DNA of 7,960 nt from J095 sp964407935. GTDB taxonomy: Bacteria; Chloroflexota; Anaerolineae; 4572-78; J111. The translations under genes and the position numbers were made by a program. Below the pieces are notes generated by a model. That model searched no databases. It was not told the DNA's origin and saw nothing but the letters and a program-made list of their open reading frames with translations. Positions 5,097-7,960 of this stretch are shown piece after piece. The stretch's first letter is position 1, and each line of letters starts with the position of its first letter. The stretch covers positions 1 to 7,960 of the forward strand of contig CAYOXS010000276.1 of NCBI GenBank assembly GCA_964407935.1, read 5' to 3'.

Positions 5097-6317
5097 TCAG
5101 TTTCCAGCACGCCCTGCCAGCAGCTCAAAATAGCGGATTGACGTTTCGATGCCGCGGTAAAAATTGGGCAGGTGGAACTTTTCGTTGGGCGAGTGCAGGC
5201 CATCGTCCGGCAGGCCAAAGCCCATCATCACCACCGGCGCGTGCAGCAGGTGAGTAAACATGCCCACCACCGGAATGCTGCCCCCCTCGCGGACAAGCAG
5301 CGGCCGCCGGCCAAACACCTGCTCGTAAGCCTGAGCCGCGGCCTCAATAGCCGGCGCCGACATATCAACCATCGCGCCCGGTTTGGCCGAAAGCGTCTCA
5401 ACAGTGATGGTCATTGTTTTGGGGCAAATGGCGGTCACGTGCCGGGTGAACAGCTCCACAACTTCGGCCGCGTCCTGGTCCGCCACCAGCCGCATGCTCA
5501 CTTTGGCCGTAATGGCCGCCGGGATCACCGTTTTTTGGCCCTGGCCCACAAACCCGCCCCGAATGCCGTGAATATCCAGTGTGGGCCGCGCGCCCACCCG
5601 CTCGGCCAGAGTGTAGCCGGCTTCGCCGAACAGCGCCGGCGCGCCGGTTTCGGCCAGCACGTTGGCTTCGGTGAAGCGGCCGTTGTTGATGGCTTCACGC
5701 TCGGCCGGGGTCAGTTCGCGCACTTTGTCGTAAAAACCGGGGATAGTTACCCGCCCGGTCGCATCGCGCAGCGAGCCAAGCAGTTGAGTCATCGCGTTGA
5801 GCGGATTTTCTACCGCGCCGCCATAAATGCCGGAGTGCAAATCCCGGCTGGAGCCGCGCAGAGTCACTTCCATGTAAACCAGGCCGCGCACGCTGGTGAT
5901 CAGCGCCGGCGTGTCGGGATCAAGAATGCCGGTATCGGAAATCAGAGCGACATCGGCCCGGAGCAAATCCAGATGCTCCTGCACAAACTCTTCCAGATGA
6001 GTGCTGCCCAGTTCTTCTTCGCCTTCCAGCATAAATTTTACATTGACCGGCAGCCGGCCTGCAGTTTTAAGATACGACTCCACCGCCGCCACGTGGGCAA
6101 AAAACTGGCCTTTGTCATCGGCGGTGCCGCGGCCGTAGATTTTGTCGCCTTTGATGGTTGGTTCAAAGGGCGGGGTCAGCCATTCGTCCAGCGGATCTGG
6201 CGGCTGCACATCGTAATGGCCGTAAATAATCACCGTTGGCGCATCACTGCCGGCGTGGAGCCAATCGGCATAGACGACCGGATGGCCGGGCGTCGGCAAA
6301 ATTTTGATGTTTTCCAG
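5097..6317 (-). CDS. M20-family zinc dipeptidase (N-terminus in assembly gap)
   Basis: Zinc metallopeptidase of the M20 family (carnosinase/CNDP-like dipeptidase group), expected to be cytoplasmic and to cleave dipeptides or similar amide substrates. The open frame continues from 6299 into the gap: CTG GAA AAC ATC AAA ATT precedes the TTG at 6299-6297, so that TTG is not the start. 406 residues are visible; about 50 N-terminal residues are missing by family length. Counting from Leu at 6317: YGHYDVQPP at 32-40 (zinc ligand His34, supporting Asp36), GRGTADDKGQ at 62-71 (bridging Asp), EGEEELGS at 98-105 (general-base Glu and zinc Glu), SDTG at 127-130 (zinc Asp128), SRDLHSGIYGG at 157-167 in the dimerisation domain (His161), and LHSPNEKF at 374-381 (zinc His375). 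All expected metal ligands are present, so the enzyme looks active. It is convergent with pyrK and divergent from rplI. The exact substrate is not determined. Confidence 0.9.
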   Translation of the reverse strand: MENIKILPTPGHPVVYADWLHAGSDAPTVIIYGHYDVQPPDPLDEWLTPPFEPTIKGDKIYGRGTADDKGQFFAHVAAVESYLKTAGRLPVNVKFMLEGEEELGSTHLEEFVQEHLDLLRADVALISDTGILDPDTPALITSVRGLVYMEVTLRGSSRDLHSGIYGGAVENPLNAMTQLLGSLRDATGRVTIPGFYDKVRELTPAEREAINNGRFTEANVLAETGAPALFGEAGYTLAERVGARPTLDIHGIRGGFVGQGQKTVIPAAITAKVSMRLVADQDAAEVVELFTRHVTAICPKTMTITVETLSAKPGAMVDMSAPAIEAAAQAYEQVFGRRPLLVREGGSIPVVGMFTHLLHAPVVMMGFGLPDDGLHSPNEKFHLPNFYRGIETSIRYFELLAGRAGN

Positions 6318-6417
6318 NNNNNNNNNNNNNNNNNNNNNNNNNNNNNNNNNNNNNNNNNNNNNNNNNNNNNNNNNNNNNNNNNNNNNNNNNNNNNNNNNNN
6401 NNNNNNNNNNNNNNNNN
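6318..6417. other. Assembly gap (100 N) over the dipeptidase N-terminus
   Basis: The placeholder hides the first 50 or so codons and probably the start and leader of the dipeptidase gene. If the real gap were 100 bases the missing codons would spill into 6418-6478, over the rplI promoter. It is therefore likely longer than shown. Confidence 0.98.
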
Positions 6418-6434
6418 ATTTTGCCCCATCAATT

Positions 6435-6462
6435 TGGACAAAGTCGAGTTTTACGGTATACT
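6435..6462 (+). promoter_or_regulatory. Probable sigma-70-type promoter for rplI
   Basis: TGGACA (6435-6440; 5 of 6 to TTGACA) and TATACT (6457-6462; 5 of 6 to TATAAT) are 16 bases apart. An alternative register, TTGGAC with 17 bases, uses the same -10. The start of transcription would fall near 6469, giving a leader of about 60 bases before ATG 6530. This gives rplI its own promoter, independent of genes beyond the gap. Confidence 0.7.
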
Positions 6463-6529
6463 GTTCGTTTGTGTGTGCCCTGCGCCAACACCCTGATGAA
6501 AATGAAAAAGAGACCGGAGAAGATATCAG

Positions 6530-7054
6530 ATGCGAGTTTTATTGATCAAAGACGTTGATAACCTGGGATACGCTGGCGACGTAAAACAAGTAGCCGACGG
6601 CTTTGGCCGCAACTATTTAATCCCCCAGGAATTGGCGGTGCTGGCCACGCCCGGGGCCATGAAACAAGCCGAAACCATTCGCAAGGCCGCTGAAAAGCAG
6701 CGCGCCCGTGAAAAAGAAGATGCCCAGGCTATCGCCAACCAGCTCAAAGGCCTGGAATTGCTGTTTGAACGACGTGCCGGTGAAACCGGCAAGCTGTACG
6801 GCTCGGTCACCTCGGCCGACATTGCCGAAGTCATTCTGGGAAAAACGGGCATCGACCTGGACAAACGCAAAGTGGCCCTGCCCGAACCCATCCGCAACCT
6901 GGGCAAAGAGTCCGTCCCGGTTAAATTGATGATGGATGTTGTGGCCAATATTACCGTGGAAGTGCTGCCGTTGGGCGGTATTCTGGAACGGGAACGCCTG
7001 AGCGAAGCTGAAGTGCAGGTCATCGAAGAAGCCGCCGAAGAAGCGGACGAATAA
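6530..7054 (+). CDS. rplI: 50S ribosomal protein L9
   Basis: L9 binds domain V of 23S rRNA at the base of the L1 stalk and helps maintain reading frame. The N-terminal RNA-binding domain (about 1-40) holds the family signature: GYAGDVKQVADGFGRNYLIP at 13-32, ending ELAVLAT at 34-40. A charged connecting helix runs about 41-75, and the C-terminal domain about 78-150 contains ETGKLYGSVTSADIAEVI (85-102). At 174 residues it is about 25 longer than the usual 147-150; the excess is an acidic tail from about 151 rich in Glu and Ala (ERLSEAEVQ, then EEAAEEADE to the end). The ATG is preceded by GGAGA nine bases upstream. The usual partners rpsF, ssb and rpsR are not adjacent: a promoter lies at 6435-6462 and a strong terminator follows 34 bases after the stop, so the gene appears to be transcribed alone. 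Confidence 0.97.
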   Translation: MRVLLIKDVDNLGYAGDVKQVADGFGRNYLIPQELAVLATPGAMKQAETIRKAAEKQRAREKEDAQAIANQLKGLELLFERRAGETGKLYGSVTSADIAEVILGKTGIDLDKRKVALPEPIRNLGKESVPVKLMMDVVANITVEVLPLGGILERERLSEAEVQVIEEAAEEADE

Positions 7055-7088
7055 ACCGTACCCCCGCACAACTTATTTTTGTCGACTT

Positions 7089-7123
7089 AAAACCGGAGCA
7101 GCCTGCTGGCCGCTCCGGTTTTT
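7089..7123 (+). terminator. Strong intrinsic terminator after rplI, probably bidirectional
   Basis: AAAACCGGAGC (7089-7099) and GCTCCGGTTTT (7112-7122) are exact reverse complements with a 12-base loop, followed by T at 7123 and GTTGTTGG. A T tract lies on both strands, so the same stem can also end transcription of the convergent nucleosidase gene, whose stop codon is at 7137-7139. Confidence 0.9.
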
Positions 7124-7136
7124 GTTGTTGGCCCGA

Positions 7137-7847
7137 TCACAAGGCCCGGGCAATCCAGCCGGCCAAATGAGGCAGCACCTGCTCAAAAACCCGCCGGGTG
7201 CCCTGCACAAAAACATGCAGATTGCCGTCGTAGGCCTCACCGCCGCCACTGCCCACCAGATCGGTGACGCCGCGCAAAATCAGGCAGCGCACCCCGTTGC
7301 GGGCCGCCACCCAGGCAATGGCCCCGCTCTCCCAATCGCCGGCGACCGCGCCGTACTGCCCAATCAGACGCGGCACATCCGCCGCCAGCAGATCGCGGTC
7401 CGCCGAAACCAGCAACGTGCGCCGCACCGGCTGCGGGTACGGTTCGGCCAGCCACGACAGGTCGATACTGGTGGCAAAGTGGGCAATCGCTGCGGCCGGG
7501 TCGGTCATTTGCTCGATGATGTCGTACACCACAGTGCGCTCCACCAGCACAATGGTTTCGCGGGCAATCTGGCCAGCAAAACCGCCGCACGTGCCCAGGT
7601 TGAGCAGCAGCCGCGGCGACCAGCGGCCGATGGCGTACTGCGCCGAGGCCGCGGCCGCGATTTTGCCCCAGCCGCCGTGCATAAAAATCACCGGCTCGCG
7701 TTGGCCGGCAATTTCGATGGGTTGCTCAAACCACTGCCCCAGCGGCGACGACTGAATGGCAGCCTGCGGGTAAAAATCGCGGATCACCTGCCACTCGATG
7801 TTGGCCGAAATAATAATCACAACACTGGGTTGAGTAGTGGCGCGCAT
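7137..7847 (-). CDS. Nucleoside phosphorylase/hydrolase superfamily protein (MTA/SAH nucleosidase-like)
   Basis: This 236-residue protein fits the PNP/UDP phosphorylase fold (PF01048), most like the 5'-methylthioadenosine/S-adenosylhomocysteine nucleosidase branch, which cleaves the N-glycosidic bond of purine nucleosides. Seen: IIISANIEWQVI at 11-22, matching the family's first strand with a Glu (Glu18) where the nucleophile-activating Glu sits; GGWGKIAAAASAQ at 58-70, like the sGxGKxxAa motif; NLGTCGGFAG at 83-92, in the place of the NxGxAGg loop; GDWESGAIAWVAARNGV at 170-186, with a Glu at the ribose-binding site (MEgaA in relatives); and LRGVTDLVG at 191-199, with Asp196 at the position of the catalytic Asp. 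GAGGG four bases upstream supports the ATG. The Cys in GTCGG, DWES in place of DMEG and TDLVG in place of SD-[KQ]A depart from typical enzymes. Substrate could therefore be MTA/SAH, futalosine or another nucleoside. It is convergent with rplI. Confidence 0.75.
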   Translation of the reverse strand: MRATTQPSVVIIISANIEWQVIRDFYPQAAIQSSPLGQWFEQPIEIAGQREPVIFMHGGWGKIAAAASAQYAIGRWSPRLLLNLGTCGGFAGQIARETIVLVERTVVYDIIEQMTDPAAAIAHFATSIDLSWLAEPYPQPVRRTLLVSADRDLLAADVPRLIGQYGAVAGDWESGAIAWVAARNGVRCLILRGVTDLVGSGGGEAYDGNLHVFVQGTRRVFEQVLPHLAGWIARAL

Positions 7848-7872
7848 AAATCCCTCTGCAAATTAAGTGTTT

Positions 7873-7899
7873 GGAGTCCAAACTGAAGTTTTGGACTCC
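7873..7899. repeat. Palindromic repeat upstream of the nucleosidase gene
   Basis: GGAGTCCAAACT (7873-7884), GA, AGTTTTGGACTCC (7887-7899) forms a hairpin of 12 pairs with one bulged T. It begins 26 bases before the nucleosidase start on the minus strand, within its probable leader or promoter region. The first arm and the order of the stem match the repeat at 5030-5054, suggesting one repeat family. On the minus strand it might also act on the 3' end of a gene to the right. Confidence 0.65.
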
Positions 7900-7960
7900 G
7901 TCTGTGTCGGTGTTACTGCATCAACTTACCCGCCCAGTAAATACTCAAAAAAAACGCCCG

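Noticed and set aside
5172..6545. A long plus-strand open frame opposite the dipeptidase.
   Set aside because: It lies antisense to a gene with every M20 metal ligand, is rich in His, Arg and Gln as expected for a GC-rich shadow frame, and crosses the gap.
6496..6558. A short upstream frame starting ATGAAAATGAAAAAG and overlapping the rplI start out of frame.
   Set aside because: It has no ribosome binding site and its lysine-rich sequence simply reflects the purine-rich leader of rplI; a leader-peptide role has no support.
7926..7960. Possible C-terminal end (GVFFEYLLGG, stop at 7926-7928) of another minus-strand gene entering from the right.
   Set aside because: Only 10 codons are visible; plausible in composition but too short to call. 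The next contig bases would settle it.
1..7960. CRISPR arrays, tRNA or rRNA genes, transposases, defence genes or phage genes.
   Set aside because: No direct-repeat/spacer pattern, tRNA cloverleaf, rRNA segment or corresponding protein motif was seen anywhere in the window.

Overview
The window is 7,960 bases of a GC-rich bacterial scaffold with two 100-N assembly gaps (4050-4149 and 6318-6417). It reads like the chromosome of a Chloroflexota bacterium, perhaps Anaerolineae or a relative. That placement is inference, resting on the reverse-order PyrF-PyrE fusion, the mix of house-keeping genes and the abundance of intergenic palindromes. No marker here proves the phylum.

Layout, left to right: the 3' end of a LOG/SLOG-like nucleotide-binding protein (+, 1-302); a perfect TTGACA-17-TATAAT promoter (320-348) driving a single polypeptide that joins orotidine-5'-phosphate decarboxylase to orotate phosphoribosyltransferase (+, 387-1796); a hairpin terminator candidate and a MITE-like imperfect inverted repeat (1798-1978); a three-His-box membrane fatty acid desaturase (-, 2025-3086); class 1B dihydroorotate dehydrogenase pyrD (+, 3226 into the first gap) and its electron-transfer partner pyrK (+, 4150-4917); a convergent intergenic region packed with hairpins (4954-5096); an M20-family zinc dipeptidase (-, 5097-6317, N-terminus lost in the second gap); ribosomal protein L9 with its own promoter and terminator (+, 6530-7054); a small nucleoside phosphorylase/hydrolase-family protein (-, 7137-7847); and a final palindrome (7873-7899) related to one at 5030-5054.

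Functionally, the window holds the last three steps of de novo UMP synthesis. PyrD/PyrK oxidise dihydroorotate to orotate with NAD+, and the fused PyrF-PyrE protein turns orotate into OMP and then UMP. These genes form two transcription units separated by the oppositely oriented desaturase and its flanking repeat material. The dipeptidase, L9 and nucleosidase are ordinary house-keeping or salvage genes with no evident link to the pyr genes.

I found no clear undescribed multi-gene system. The points most worth a second look are the reverse-order UMP synthase with its full-consensus promoter, the related palindromes with apparently compensated stems, the MITE-like element, and the variant motif in the first (cut-off) gene.
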